The position numbers were made by a program, and so were the translations under genes. DNA of 64,000 bases from Rossellomorea marisflavi (GTDB lineage: Bacteria; Bacillota; Bacilli; Bacillales; Bacillaceae_B). Below are positions 1-8,972 of the stretch, in pieces. How positions within the stretch are numbered: position 1 is the stretch's first letter; the number at the start of each line of letters is the position of its first letter. The stretch is taken from positions 1 to 64,000 of the forward strand of contig CP033051.1 of NCBI GenBank assembly GCA_003667865.1, read 5' to 3'. The notes beneath the pieces were generated by a model. That model was not told where the DNA came from, made no database searches, and worked only from the letters and a program-made list of their open reading frames with translations.

Positions 1-464
1 TTTGTTGCCTCTTCTATTGCCCTAGTAATTTTCTCACCTACAACAGAGCCCATACTTCCCATACGGAAACGAGAGTCCATAACAGCAATAGATACTTCCA
101 TACCATTCATTTTGCCTATACCAGTAAGAACTGCTTCATTTAAGTTTGTCTTTTTACGGTCTTTTTCTAGTTTTTCTATGTAGTCTGGGAAACCAAGCGG
201 GTTAACAGAGACAAGCTCACGATCTAATTGTTGAAACGTCCCTTCATCCAAAAGACTTTTGACTCTCTCAAAAGCATTCATAGGAAAATGATATCCACAA
301 TGAATACATACCTTGAGATTTTTATTTAGTTCTTTTGTGTACATGATTTTTTTACAATCAGGACATTTTGTCATTATACCTTCAGGGACATCTTGTTTCG
401 CCGCTTCTGTTGGTATAGTTGCGTACTTGATCTTTTCTTTTTTCGTCCTATTGAAAAGTCCCAT
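1..464 (-). CDS. accD: Acetyl-CoA carboxylase carboxyltransferase subunit beta (N-terminal part)
   Basis: The gene runs off the left edge, so about 154 N-terminal residues are visible. AccD pairs with AccA to transfer the carboxyl group from biotin-BCCP to acetyl-CoA, the first committed step of fatty acid synthesis, in the cytoplasm. The visible part has the family's N-terminal zinc ribbon, with CPDC near residue 34 and CIHCGYHF near residue 53. The start of the carboxyltransferase fold follows (segments [19 protein letters not shown]). The ATG at 464 is preceded by a strong AAGGAGG site. The FadR-like gene and malic enzyme lie upstream on the same strand, 113 bp away. This matches B. subtilis order. 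The identification is firm; the C-terminal part is outside the window. Confidence 0.97.
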   Translation of the reverse strand, partial: MGLFNRTKKEKIKYATIPTEAAKQDVPEGIMTKCPDCKKIMYTKELNKNLKVCIHCGYHFPMNAFERVKSLLDEGTFQQLDRELVSVNPLGFPDYIEKLEKDRKKTNLNEAVLTGIGKMNGMEVSIAVMDSRFRMGSMGSVVGEKITRAIEEAT

Positions 465-577
465 GATGATACCTCCTTAGTAAAACGTAAGACATGTATA
501 AAACAAATCAATCGAATACTACTTGTCTATCATTTTAACCGAATCTTTTAAAAATCGTTGTTGGAAATTGTCGCTCA

Positions 578-1213
578 CTATTCGACAATATTCAAGAATT
601 GATCATACGCAAGCAAAGCTTGCTTCTCATCTTGTTGATTAATGGCATGTAGTATCGACAATAATTTAGATCGGTTACGGTCTGTGATGGACACCTCTCC
701 TTTTTCAAGCAAGGAATAGTCCTTTAAAATAAACCAGATTCTGTAAAGAAGAAAATTATTGCTTTCTTTTACTAATTCCTGAAAGAAATCAGAAACTCTG
801 TTCAATTCAGCTTGTTGAACTTCGTGTTCAAGATGCAGAACTTGTCTTTTGTTAGCAATTAAAAGATGAATGCTTTCTTTTTCTATCATAGACATTGTTG
901 AAGATACGTCCTTCTTCGCACGCTCATCTTGTAAAATAAACATTCCTAATAAATCTACTAACGTATGATTTCGAAAGTCTCGAATGAATGTGCCTTCTCC
1001 ACGTCTTGTTTCAATTAAACCGAGAAGCTCTAACGCACGTAGAGCTTCTCTTACTGATGATCTGCCTACACTCAACCGATCTGAAAGCTCTCGTTCAGAT
1101 GGTAATTTGTCTCCTGGTTGTAAACCGTCGTTGGAGATCATTTCTTTTAATTGGTGAACAATTCCATGAAATACTTTTGAATGTGACTGGAATGCGTTCA
1201 CGGCTTCTTTCAC
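578..1213 (-). CDS. GntR/FadR-like transcriptional regulator
   Basis: This is a 211-residue regulator. An N-terminal winged helix-turn-helix of the GntR type (roughly residues 12-78, including PGDKLPSERELSDRLSVGRS and SVREALRALELLGLIETRRG) is followed by a mostly helical ligand-binding domain resembling the FadR/FCD group. It is on the short side for that group. The start is GTG at 1213, and it overlaps the stop of the malic enzyme gene by 4 bases (GTGA), so the two are translationally coupled in one operon. Its position between malic enzyme and accD suggests control of carbon flow into fatty acid synthesis. That role is inferred from neighbours only; the effector is not identifiable from the sequence. 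Confidence 0.85.
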   Translation of the reverse strand: MKEAVNAFQSHSKVFHGIVHQLKEMISNDGLQPGDKLPSERELSDRLSVGRSSVREALRALELLGLIETRRGEGTFIRDFRNHTLVDLLGMFILQDERAKKDVSSTMSMIEKESIHLLIANKRQVLHLEHEVQQAELNRVSDFFQELVKESNNFLLYRIWFILKDYSLLEKGEVSITDRNRSKLLSILHAINQQDEKQALLAYDQFLNIVE

Positions 1214-2448
1214 TCACCTTTACCAATAACTGCTAATTGTTCTGTTTTCCTACGGATTTCTTCTGGATCCACTTTTACTCGGGCAACACCTGTTTCCATT
1301 GCTGCTTTTGCTACTGCAGCAGCAACGGCTGGAGCAACACGACTATCAAAAGGAGCTGGTATAACATATTCTGTACTTAATTCTGATTCATCGATTAAGC
1401 TAGCAATTGCTTCTACAGCTGCCCTTTTCATCTTTTCATTTATATGTGTAGCACGTACATCTAATGCCCCTCTAAAAATTCCAGGGAATGCGAGAACGTT
1501 ATTTACTTGATTAGGGAAGTCAGAACGTCCAGTTCCAATAACTTTTGCTCCTGCTTCTTTTGCTTCTTCTGGCATAATTTCTGGTACTGGATTTGCCATA
1601 GCAAAAATAATGGGGTCTTCGTTCATAGACTCAACCATTTCTTTTGTTAATGCTCCTGCTACAGACACCCCAATAAAGACATCAGCATCTTTTATAACGT
1701 CTTCTAAGCCACCTGCAATTTTGTCTCGATTGGTGAATTTAGCCACTTCATCTTTTACTTCATTCATCCCATTTGGTCGTCCTTCATATATAGCACCACG
1801 GGAATCACACATGATAATATCACGCACTCCGTAATTGTATAAAAGTTTAATTATAGCAATACCTGCTGCACCTGCACCATTTGCTACAACCTTAATTTCA
1901 GACATTTTCTTATCGACGATCTTTAATGCATTCACTAAACCGGCAACTGTTACAATTGCTGTTCCGTGTTGATCGTCATGAAAAATTGGGATATTTGTTT
2001 CCTTTTTTAATCGTTCTTCTATAATGAAACAGTTCGGTGCTGCAATATCCTCTAAATTCACACCACCAAATGTTGGTTCTAGTAATTTTACAGTTTCAAC
2101 AATCTTGTCAACATCAGTTGTATCTAAACAAATTGGAAACGCATCTACACCTGCAAAGCTTTTGAATAATACGGCCTTTCCTTCCATAACTGGTAGAGCC
2201 GCAGCAGGTCCAATGTTTCCAAGCCCTAATACCGCTGTACCATCTGAAACTACAGCAACCATATTGCCTTTCATTGTATATTCATAAACCGTTTCAGGCT
2301 TGTCATATATTACTTTACATGGCTCTGCAACCCCTGGAGAGTATGCTAAGCTTAAATCCTTTGCATTACGTACTTCTACTTTTGATTTTGATTCAAGCTT
2401 TCCCTGATTTACTCGGTGCATATGTAAGGCTTCTTCTCTTAAAGACAA
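1210..2448 (-). CDS. ytsJ: NAD(P)-dependent malic enzyme
   Basis: The 412-residue protein oxidatively decarboxylates malate to pyruvate and reduces NAD(P)+. Visible features are the N-terminal malic domain (LSLAYSPGVAEPCK near residue 31, GNMVAVVSDGTAVLGLGNIG near 60), the metal-binding stretch FHDDQHGTAIVT near residue 156, and a Rossmann domain with GAGAAGIAIIKLL near 191. The length matches the small bacterial malic enzymes such as B. subtilis YtsJ. The start is TTG at 2448, chosen because AAGGAG lies 9-10 bases upstream and no ATG fits better. The gene is followed without a gap by the FadR-like regulator. It is divergent from nothing: dnaE lies upstream on the same strand, 188 bp away. 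Confidence 0.95.
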   Translation of the reverse strand: MSLREEALHMHRVNQGKLESKSKVEVRNAKDLSLAYSPGVAEPCKVIYDKPETVYEYTMKGNMVAVVSDGTAVLGLGNIGPAAALPVMEGKAVLFKSFAGVDAFPICLDTTDVDKIVETVKLLEPTFGGVNLEDIAAPNCFIIEERLKKETNIPIFHDDQHGTAIVTVAGLVNALKIVDKKMSEIKVVANGAGAAGIAIIKLLYNYGVRDIIMCDSRGAIYEGRPNGMNEVKDEVAKFTNRDKIAGGLEDVIKDADVFIGVSVAGALTKEMVESMNEDPIIFAMANPVPEIMPEEAKEAGAKVIGTGRSDFPNQVNNVLAFPGIFRGALDVRATHINEKMKRAAVEAIASLIDESELSTEYVIPAPFDSRVAPAVAAAVAKAAMETGVARVKVDPEEIRRKTEQLAVIGKGE

Positions 2449-2636
2449 GTTTGTTCACTCCTTAAAAATAGTTAAAGCAACTTAAACGTAACATTTTTTT
2501 ACATCTACGTCTTCTATGAGAGACTAGTATTCAATTGAAATAAAGTAAAATAATATACATATAAATGCTTCGACAAAGTGGTCAGACCACATCATCTACT
2601 AAACAATAATATAAATAGCACTTCAAGTAAAGAATT

Positions 2637-5600
2637 TTACTTGAAAACAACATTTTTTTCTCCGAGCACTTTTTGTAATGCTTCTATTGCTTCTTCTGTT
2701 GGTTTAATTCTATATTGCACCGGCAGTTGTACCGTTCTATTATCTATTTCATAGAATAACACTACAGAAGTATTCCCTTTATAGGATGCTATAATGCCTC
2801 GGATATCCTCTGCGATTTTCTTTGGATCTAATTCCATGACAATTTTAAGATATAGTTTCTTTGTTAATGCCGCCGCAAGGTCCTTTACCTGCTCTATTGG
2901 CTTTACTTCACTAACAATGAATTGCTTCTTCCCGTTACGCTCGTCAAAATCTCCCTTAATAAAGAGAATCGATCCTTCTTTAACTAGTGTCATAACATGC
3001 TTATACGTATTCGGAAAAAGAACCCCATCCACTTCTCCGCTTTCATCCGTCAGTACAATAAATGCCATAACGTCTCCCTTTTTTGTTCGAATTGTACGTA
3101 TACTTGATACATAGCCCCCAATTGTCACATTTTTTTGTTCTGGACGTGTATCTTCTATATAGTAAGCTCCCAGTGTAAGAAGGTAACTTCTATAAGGCGA
3201 GATAGGATGGTTAGATAGATAAAACCCTAATGCCTGCTTTTCAAATTGAAGCTTCGTGTTCATATCCATATGATCCACTTCAACATACTTTGGCTTTATA
3301 AAAAACTCCTCTTCATCCTGGAATAAGTCTCCAAGATCACTATCCGGCATAACTAGATCTGCATGCTCTATTGCAACATCTAAACTGGCTAATAAAACGG
3401 CTCGATCTTCCCCAAACTCATCAAAAGCACCGGCAAAAACAAGATTCTCTAACACTTTGCGGTTAATTATTTTCGTCGAAACACGAATACAAAAATCAAA
3501 TAAGTCTGTATATGGTTTTTCCTTTCTCGTTTGGAAAATCTCACGTAACGCTTGTGCTCCGACACCTTTTATCGCAGCCAAACTAAAGCGAATTCCTTTG
3601 TCTCCTTCAACTTGAAAGGAAAATTGACTGTTATTTATAGATGGGGTCAGAATTGGAATATCATTTTGTGTTGTTTCACGCACGTATTGCGCAATCTTTT
3701 GATCATTACCAATTGATGCAGTTAACAACGCCCCAAAGAAAAAGCTCGGATAATGAGCCTTTAAATAGGCTAACTGATAAGCGATCATGCTATAAGCAAC
3801 AGCATGGGATCGGTTAAATCCATAATTCGCAAATTTCACAATCAAATCATATACTTCATGTGCAACATTATCGGAATAGCCCTTTCGGATTGCTCCTCCC
3901 ACAAAATGCTGACGTTCCTCATCTAGGACTTCCTTTTTCTTTTTCCCAACAGCTCTTCTTAATAGGTCGGCTTGTCCAAGAGAGAATCCTGCCATCTTTG
4001 AAGCAATCTGCATAATTTGTTCTTGGTAAACAATAACACCATATGTCATATTCAAAATTGGTTCGAGATCTGGATGTAAATATTGAATATCTTGTTTGCC
4101 ATGCTTCCTTTTTATATATTCTGGTATATGTTCCATTGGACCTGGTCGATAGAGAGCATTCACCGCTACAATATCTTCAAAGGAAGTAGGTTGAAGCTTT
4201 GTTAAGACATCCCTCATCCCATCAGACTCGAGTTGAAAAATTCCATTTGTTTTACCTTCTGTTAATAACTGAAGTGTTTTAGGATCATTCTCAGGAATTC
4301 TGTGTAACGAAAAATTTTTACCGTTACGTTTAATACTTGTTACAATTCTTTCTAAAATGGTTAAGTTCCTTAGTCCTAAGAAGTCCATTTTTAATAATCC
4401 AATTTCCTCTAGTGTATCCATAGGATATTGCGTTAGATACACATTCCCTTGAGAGGCTTGGATTGGCACAATGTCCACAAGCGGTTGATCACTAATAATA
4501 ACACCTGCAGCATGGGTTGACGTATGCCTTGGTAACCCTTCAATTTTTAGTGCAGTTTGAAACAAGCGTTTATAATGGTCCGATTGATTGATGATGTTCC
4601 GAAGCGGTTCAGACTCTTTAAATGCAGCTTGTAGTGTAATTCCCAGTTTGTTTGGGATCGCTCTTGATAATGTTTCTTGTTCCTTTGTATTTAATCCAAA
4701 AACACGAGCTGTATCGCGAAGTGCTGCTTTTGCTGCGAACGTTCCAAATGTAATGATTTGTGCAACATGTAAATCTCCATATTTACGCATGACATACTCA
4801 ATGACTTCATCTCTACGATGGTCAGGGAAATCGATGTCTATATCCGGCATTGATATCCGCTCAGGGTTTAGAAATCGCTCAAATAACAATTTGTGTTCAA
4901 TTGGATCTACATCGGTAATTCTGAGTACATAGGCGACTAGAGATCCTGCCGCTGAACCACGTCCCGGTCCAGTAAGGATTCCATTTTCCCTTGCATATTT
5001 CATGAAATCCCAAACGATTAAAAAGTAATCATTAAAGCCCATTTTCTCAATGATTTGTAGTTCATATTGTAATCGATCTTTGTAGATTTGATTTGTATCC
5101 CCCATTCGCTCCTTTAACCCCACAAGGCAGGCTTTGTGTAGAGCCTCAGCAGAACTCATCCCTTCTGTTAGGGGATATCTCGGTAAAAGATTTTGATGAA
5201 AATGAATCTCTACATGACAACGGTTGGCAATATGAATCGTGTTCTCAAGTGCATCAACATCATCATAAAAAAGCTCAACCATTTCATTTTTGGATTTAAG
5301 ATAATATTCTTTTACTTCTGTTGGCATTCTGTCATCGTCAGAAAGCTTTGAACCGTCACGAACGGCCAGTAAACATTCATGTGCAAAAGAATCCTCTTTA
5401 TCTATGTATTGAACATGATTTGTGACGACTCGTTGTGTTCCCGTTTCCTTACTTAGCTGATCTATTTGTGATAACAAACTGTCATCTTCCTTGACACCAG
5501 GCTTTTGCTTCCCTAAGTAAAAATGCTGTTTTGAAAAAATAGATTGAAAAAGAGACACAGCTTCTTTTGCATCATCCAGTCGACGATCTAGTAGTAGGGA

Positions 5601-5999
5601 TTCTATTTCTCCCTCTTTTCCTGGTGTTATGGCAATTAGCCCACTTGAATATCCTTTTAACCATTTTAATGGCAGACCTTCAGGAGTTTTCGTTGAGATG
5701 ACACTAGAGATTTTTACTAGGTTTTGATATCCCTCGTTGTTTTCTGCGAGAAGGATAAGAGGAAAGGATTTTCCTTCTTGAATGTTGCTCTGAATATCTG
5801 CTGTTAAGCCAATAATCGGTTTTATGTTTTCTTTTAAGCAAGTTTTATAGAATGGTATTGCTCCGTACAAGACATTACGATCTGTAATGGCGAGCATTTT
5901 ATATTCTAATGATTTTGCTTTTTGGATTAAGGATTCTATAGAAATGGTACTTGATAATAAACTGTACGCAGTTGATATTTGTAAATGTACAAAGGACAA
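2637..5999 (-). CDS. dnaE: DNA polymerase III subunit alpha, DnaE type
   Basis: This is the second replicative polymerase of Firmicutes. In B. subtilis DnaE extends RNA primers on the lagging strand before handing over to PolC. The protein is about 1,120 residues. It shows an N-terminal PHP domain (VHLQISTAYSLLSSTISIES, ITDRNVLYGAIPFYK), the palm motif PDIDIDFPDHRRDE with its catalytic aspartates near residue 390, the preceding GRGSAAGSLVAYVL, helix-hairpin-helix segments, and a C-terminal OB fold (VTIGGYVSSIRTIRTKKG). The reading frame opens at a GTG at 6008, but the TTG at 5999 has a better-spaced AAGGGTG site and gives the usual N terminus MSFVHLQ. I therefore place the start there. No proofreading exonuclease domain is present, as expected for DnaE. 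Confidence 0.97.
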   Translation of the reverse strand: MSFVHLQISTAYSLLSSTISIESLIQKAKSLEYKMLAITDRNVLYGAIPFYKTCLKENIKPIIGLTADIQSNIQEGKSFPLILLAENNEGYQNLVKISSVISTKTPEGLPLKWLKGYSSGLIAITPGKEGEIESLLLDRRLDDAKEAVSLFQSIFSKQHFYLGKQKPGVKEDDSLLSQIDQLSKETGTQRVVTNHVQYIDKEDSFAHECLLAVRDGSKLSDDDRMPTEVKEYYLKSKNEMVELFYDDVDALENTIHIANRCHVEIHFHQNLLPRYPLTEGMSSAEALHKACLVGLKERMGDTNQIYKDRLQYELQIIEKMGFNDYFLIVWDFMKYARENGILTGPGRGSAAGSLVAYVLRITDVDPIEHKLLFERFLNPERISMPDIDIDFPDHRRDEVIEYVMRKYGDLHVAQIITFGTFAAKAALRDTARVFGLNTKEQETLSRAIPNKLGITLQAAFKESEPLRNIINQSDHYKRLFQTALKIEGLPRHTSTHAAGVIISDQPLVDIVPIQASQGNVYLTQYPMDTLEEIGLLKMDFLGLRNLTILERIVTSIKRNGKNFSLHRIPENDPKTLQLLTEGKTNGIFQLESDGMRDVLTKLQPTSFEDIVAVNALYRPGPMEHIPEYIKRKHGKQDIQYLHPDLEPILNMTYGVIVYQEQIMQIASKMAGFSLGQADLLRRAVGKKKKEVLDEERQHFVGGAIRKGYSDNVAHEVYDLIVKFANYGFNRSHAVAYSMIAYQLAYLKAHYPSFFFGALLTASIGNDQKIAQYVRETTQNDIPILTPSINNSQFSFQVEGDKGIRFSLAAIKGVGAQALREIFQTRKEKPYTDLFDFCIRVSTKIINRKVLENLVFAGAFDEFGEDRAVLLASLDVAIEHADLVMPDSDLGDLFQDEEEFFIKPKYVEVDHMDMNTKLQFEKQALGFYLSNHPISPYRSYLLTLGAYYIEDTRPEQKNVTIGGYVSSIRTIRTKKGDVMAFIVLTDESGEVDGVLFPNTYKHVMTLVKEGSILFIKGDFDERNGKKQFIVSEVKPIEQVKDLAAALTKKLYLKIVMELDPKKIAEDIRGIIASYKGNTSVVLFYEIDNRTVQLPVQYRIKPTEEAIEALQKVLGEKNVVFK

Positions 6000-6117
6000 G
6001 TTCAGCACACCCTTTTTTAGTACTTGCTTTCTTTTAAAGCTCCAGAGGAACTTCTATATATATATAATTAAGAATTTGAAAATGAGTATGAATTGTAGAT
6101 ATAAACTGTCTATCTAC

Positions 6118-6246
6118 TGAGTTGCTTGGAGCGGAAGGTGCTTGACTCCTGCGGGACTTAGCGGGACTAGTGAGACCCCACAGCGAAGCGAGGAGGCTCA
6201 CTCCCGCCCCGCGGAAAGCAAGCACCTGGAGCGCAAAGCAACGGCC
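6118..6246 (+). repeat. Long-hairpin intergenic repeat, copy 1
   Basis: This is one of five related copies in the window. It begins GAGTTGCTTGGAGCGGAAGG and ends GGAGCGCAAAGCAACGG. Outer arms GTTGCTT/AAGCAAC and AGGTGCTTG/CAAGCACCT are inverted. A GC-rich middle holds further short pairings (GTGAG with CTCAC). It lies between the dnaE start and ytrH. Short ORFs predicted across it are artefacts of the repeat. Confidence 0.85.
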
Positions 6247-6398
6247 CTTGTTTATAACTGATTCCAATGGCATTGTATTCTATTAGTTTCATTATATTGA
6301 AGATATCAAGAAAAAGAAAATATGTTCTCCCTTTCATATCCTTTCGTCTTGTCCCATATAGTGATATAAGGAAGTAAATTCGTATTGGGGATGAATGT

Positions 6399-6731
6399 AT
6401 GGTGGAGCCATTTTTTCCGGAGTTTTTCAAGAGTTTCTTTATTGCTTTAGGCGTATTATTGGGTGGTTCTTTGCTTGGAGGTTTAGCAGCCTTTGCAACA
6501 GGGCAGCCTCCGTTGACTGAAGTGTATCGACTTTCAAATATTTTAAGAATCTGGGCAATTATTGCGGCAATTGGCGGTACTTTTGACACGCTTTATAGTG
6601 TAGAAAGAGGCTTTTTTGATGGGGATTCTAAAGCATTATTTAAGCAATTCTTACTCATCCTTTCAGCAATGGGAGGGGCACAAGCCGGTTCCGAGATTAT
6701 TAAGTGGTTTACACAGGAGCATATTTCATGA
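6399..6731 (+). CDS. ytrH: Sporulation membrane protein YtrH
   Basis: This 110-residue protein has three hydrophobic segments (about residues 10-37 around FKSFFIALGVLLGGSLLGGL, 46-64 around ILRIWAIIAAIGGTF, and 86-100). Glycine-rich turns such as GGSLLGGLAAFATG are typical of the YtrH family. In B. subtilis ytrH is a mother-cell (SigE) gene needed for efficient sporulation; its biochemical role is unknown. The ATG at 6399 follows a GGGG-containing ribosome site. Its stop overlaps the ytrI start (ATGA), so the two are translated together. Position next to dnaE matches B. subtilis. Confidence 0.93.
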   Translation: MVEPFFPEFFKSFFIALGVLLGGSLLGGLAAFATGQPPLTEVYRLSNILRIWAIIAAIGGTFDTLYSVERGFFDGDSKALFKQFLLILSAMGGAQAGSEIIKWFTQEHIS

Positions 6732-7231
6732 GGATTCCACCTTACTATCGATTGCCGAGCTTTCAGCGCTTTTTTGCTGGTGTCGTTATTGGGGGAGCGA
6801 TTAGTTGGGTTATCTTTCTATTTATGTTCGGTGTCCTCCAGGAAAAACAAACACAGCTGATTCAAAAGCACAGTGATGATATACAAAAATACAAGGAAGA
6901 AAAGCTGTATTGGCAGGAAGAGTTTACAAAGCTTAATGAAAAGAATCAAGATAGTTTAACAATACAAGAAATTAAAGTAAAGATTACCAATAGGGAAAAG
7001 TTTAAGATTGAACAACTAAGTATTCATGAAGCAGAGGAGCAGATACGAAAGGATTTACGAAGTCTTCTTGCTAAGGATATCAAATCTGTTTATCAAAATA
7101 AAGATTTAATTAATCGCACTATCGAAAATAAAATCCTCAAAATCAATGACAAACGGTACAAGTTAAAGGTAAAGGATGCTTTCTTTTTCACTACTATTGA
7201 ACTCAATTTAGAGCTATCTTATTCAGAATAG
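6728..7231 (+). CDS. ytrI: Sporulation membrane protein YtrI
   Basis: This is a 167-residue protein with one N-terminal membrane segment (residues about 15-37, RFFAGVVIGGAISWVIFLFM). A charged coiled-coil stretch follows (about 45-85, QLIQKHSDDIQKYKEEKLYW), then a small alpha/beta domain presumed to lie outside the membrane. An earlier in-frame ATG exists at 6704, but the ATG at 6728 has AGGAG upstream and overlaps the ytrH stop. It also gives the family's usual length. YtrI acts with YtrH in sporulation in B. subtilis; mechanism is not known. A shared hairpin terminator follows at about 7325. Confidence 0.92.
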   Translation: MRIPPYYRLPSFQRFFAGVVIGGAISWVIFLFMFGVLQEKQTQLIQKHSDDIQKYKEEKLYWQEEFTKLNEKNQDSLTIQEIKVKITNREKFKIEQLSIHEAEEQIRKDLRSLLAKDIKSVYQNKDLINRTIENKILKINDKRYKLKVKDAFFFTTIELNLELSYSE

Positions 7232-7324
7232 AAAATAACAATCAGGCTAAATATGAGTTTAGATGTAATAGACAAAACTGTAAATCACAGAATATATTTT
7301 ATTCACACAATTTCACAATATAAA

Positions 7325-7360
7325 AGGCTTAGGAGGAATCTTTACCTCTAAGCCTATTTT
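7325..7360. terminator. Bidirectional terminator between ytrI and the HAAS gene
   Basis: A stem AGGCTTAG(G)AGG / CCTCTAAGCCT around an 8-base loop, with T-rich sequence on both sides. It serves the convergent ytrHI operon (+) and the padR-HAAS operon (-). Confidence 0.75.
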
Positions 7361-7420
7361 CATATTGTCTTATTGTGCTATCGTTCTCATTACTGTAATT
7401 GTAATGCATCAAAACATAAA

Positions 7421-8185
7421 TCAACTGAAATTTTTCACATCTTTAGTCTTTTCAATTTTCATTACTATAAACAAGTAAATCCCAATGCATATTGGAATTC
7501 CAATTCCCGAAATCGTTAACTTTATTTCTTCTTTTAGATTAAACATTCCCATAATAATATCCGGAAGAAACAAAAGTAACGGGAGAATAATAGAGATCCA
7601 AGTTTTGCTCCATACTGATATAGCTATAAACACAGCTATCGCAATAATAATTGCAATAGTATTGCCAGTATCATTAAATATCAAAGTAGGGGTTTCAAAG
7701 TGTCTATCCAAATAAATTAATCCAAAAAACAAACTAGTAGGGGTGAAGCCAAGAATTACTAATAATAAATATTCTTTTGTTTTAGATAACTTCTTGCTTG
7801 CTACATATTTAAAAACAACTAATGTGAGTGATAAAAATAATAATAGGATAAATAGGTTTCCACCCAATTCCAACAAAGAGTATTCTATTCCACCACTGAG
7901 GGCATTCCCTATTACATCATATGCAAAAAGACCGATAATAAGGATTGGAATGTATTTTAGCCAACTTCTTAAATCAAGTGACATTTCACCCGCAATTTGT
8001 TCCATATATTCTTTCGGAGTTCCACCAATAATCCCTTCTACACTTTTTCCCTTTGCTTCCGCCTCTGATAAATGGTCTTCCAATTCTTCAATAATGCCTT
8101 CTATTTCTTTTTCATTTTTTCCACTTGAAAATAAATACAATCTCAAATTCTGCAAAAATTCGCTGCTTTGTTTTGATATACTCAT
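7421..8185 (-). CDS. HAAS-domain integral membrane protein
   Basis: The 254-residue protein starts with a soluble HAAS-like helical domain (residues about 1-70; key stretch EIEGIIEELEDHLSEAEAKG and GGTPKEYMEQIAGEM). About six hydrophobic segments follow between residues 76 and 242. In this family the HAAS domain is typically encoded next to a PadR regulator, as here: padR ends 5 bases upstream and the ATG at 8185 has AAGGAAGG before it. These pairs are thought to sense envelope or antibiotic stress, with the HAAS domain possibly contacting the PadR protein. The substrate or signal cannot be read from sequence. The module is absent from the B. subtilis version of this locus, so it looks accessory. 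Confidence 0.8.
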   Translation of the reverse strand: MSISKQSSEFLQNLRLYLFSSGKNEKEIEGIIEELEDHLSEAEAKGKSVEGIIGGTPKEYMEQIAGEMSLDLRSWLKYIPILIIGLFAYDVIGNALSGGIEYSLLELGGNLFILLLFLSLTLVVFKYVASKKLSKTKEYLLLVILGFTPTSLFFGLIYLDRHFETPTLIFNDTGNTIAIIIAIAVFIAISVWSKTWISIILPLLLFLPDIIMGMFNLKEEIKLTISGIGIPICIGIYLFIVMKIEKTKDVKNFS

Positions 8186-8190
8186 TACGA

Positions 8191-8517
8191 TTAACCTTCC
8201 TTTCCTAATAAATGATCTACACTCTTAGAAATTTCAAACCAACGTTCTTGAAACGCCTCTAATTCTTCTACACCATTCTTTGTCAAGGAATAATACTTTC
8301 GTTTCGGACCACCTGATGGAAGCGATTTTTGAGTTGTTACAACTAACCCTTCTTTTTTCATACGTAGTAATAAAGGGTAGATACTTCCTTCGCTTACCAT
8401 TGTAAATCCGTACGAGTAAAGTCTTTCCATCATTTCATAACCATAGGTTTCTCCTTTGGAAATAATCGATAATAAGCATCCTTCTAATATTCCTTTTAAT
8501 ATTTGACTCGAAGACAT
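8191..8517 (-). CDS. PadR family transcriptional regulator
   Basis: This is a 108-residue winged-helix repressor of the short PadR-s2 type. It has the characteristic LKGILEGCLLSIISKGETYG and GYEMMERL helices followed by SEGSIYPLLLRMKKEGLV and the beta wing PSGGPKRKYYSLT. The C-terminal dimerisation helix is short (GVEELEAFQERWFEISKSVD). The frame is open to 8586, but the ATG at 8517 has AAGGGGTG correctly spaced, so it is the start. It is the first gene of a two-gene operon with the HAAS protein. Two 23-bp dyads in its promoter region fit autoregulation. Confidence 0.92.
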   Translation of the reverse strand: MSSSQILKGILEGCLLSIISKGETYGYEMMERLYSYGFTMVSEGSIYPLLLRMKKEGLVVTTQKSLPSGGPKRKYYSLTKNGVEELEAFQERWFEISKSVDHLLGKEG

Positions 8518-8545
8518 AAACTTCACCCCTTTTAAAGAACTTGAA

Positions 8546-8568
8546 ACTATCTTGTTATGCAACATAGT
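8546..8568. promoter_or_regulatory. Operator-like dyad, proximal copy (PadR)
   Basis: The sequence is a near-perfect inverted repeat with half-sites ACTATcTTG and CAAcATAGT separated by 5 bases. It lies in the padR leader, 29 bp before the start codon. A sister copy is exactly 50 bp upstream. Confidence 0.65.
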
Positions 8569-8595
8569 TGTGTAAAAATAATGCACAACGAAGTA

Positions 8596-8618
8596 ACTAA
8601 CTTGTTATGCAATATAGT
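8596..8618. promoter_or_regulatory. Operator-like dyad, distal copy (PadR)
   Basis: Half-sites ACTAacTTG and CAAtATAGT, with the same 5-base spacer (TTATG) as the proximal copy. It begins 4 bp downstream of the predicted -10 box, so bound repressor would cover the transcription start. Confidence 0.65.
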
Positions 8619-8622
8619 TTAC

Positions 8623-8650
8623 ATATTATCATATTTCATAATATTGTCAA
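8623..8650 (-). promoter_or_regulatory. SigA-type promoter of padR operon
   Basis: On the minus strand a perfect -35 TTGACA (8650-8645) is followed by 16 bases and the -10 TAATAT (8628-8623). The 8519-8972 gap otherwise holds only the two operator dyads and AT-rich sequence; I see no further gene there. Confidence 0.65.
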
Positions 8651-8972
8651 ATGGTTTCTCGAATTTTCACGTTTTTCTTTACGTACATTAGTTCAAAACG
8701 CCTTTATTATTCCCCCCACCCTAATCACATTCCGTGATATTCAGTTACTAAATAACAACCAAACAACACATACTTGGCGATATTTTCATCCTATCTGAGG
8801 AGGAACCAATGAATTAATATGTGACTATCTAAAAATGTTAGAAGCTATAATATAACAAGAAAAATCGCACAGTAATTTCTATATGATTACCGTACGACTT
8901 TCCTTGATATTTTAATGTTTGCACCTATAAAGTAATTTTATCACTTAAATTTCGCTTGTTATTTTTGTGCGT

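Noticed and set aside
465-577. FapR operator near accD
   Set aside because: I looked for the known FapR palindrome before accD because of the FadR-like neighbour, but nothing close to it is present.
6034-6589. Overlapping minus-strand ORFs across repeat copy 1 and antisense to ytrH
   Set aside because: They are translations of the GC-rich repeat and of the ytrH antisense strand, without ribosome sites. Similar ORFs recur at 15996-16214, 40321-40641 and 62853-63127 over other repeat copies.
8607-8798. A 63-residue plus-strand ORF in the padR promoter gap
   Set aside because: It overlaps the padR promoter and operator, has no ribosome site and low-complexity content.
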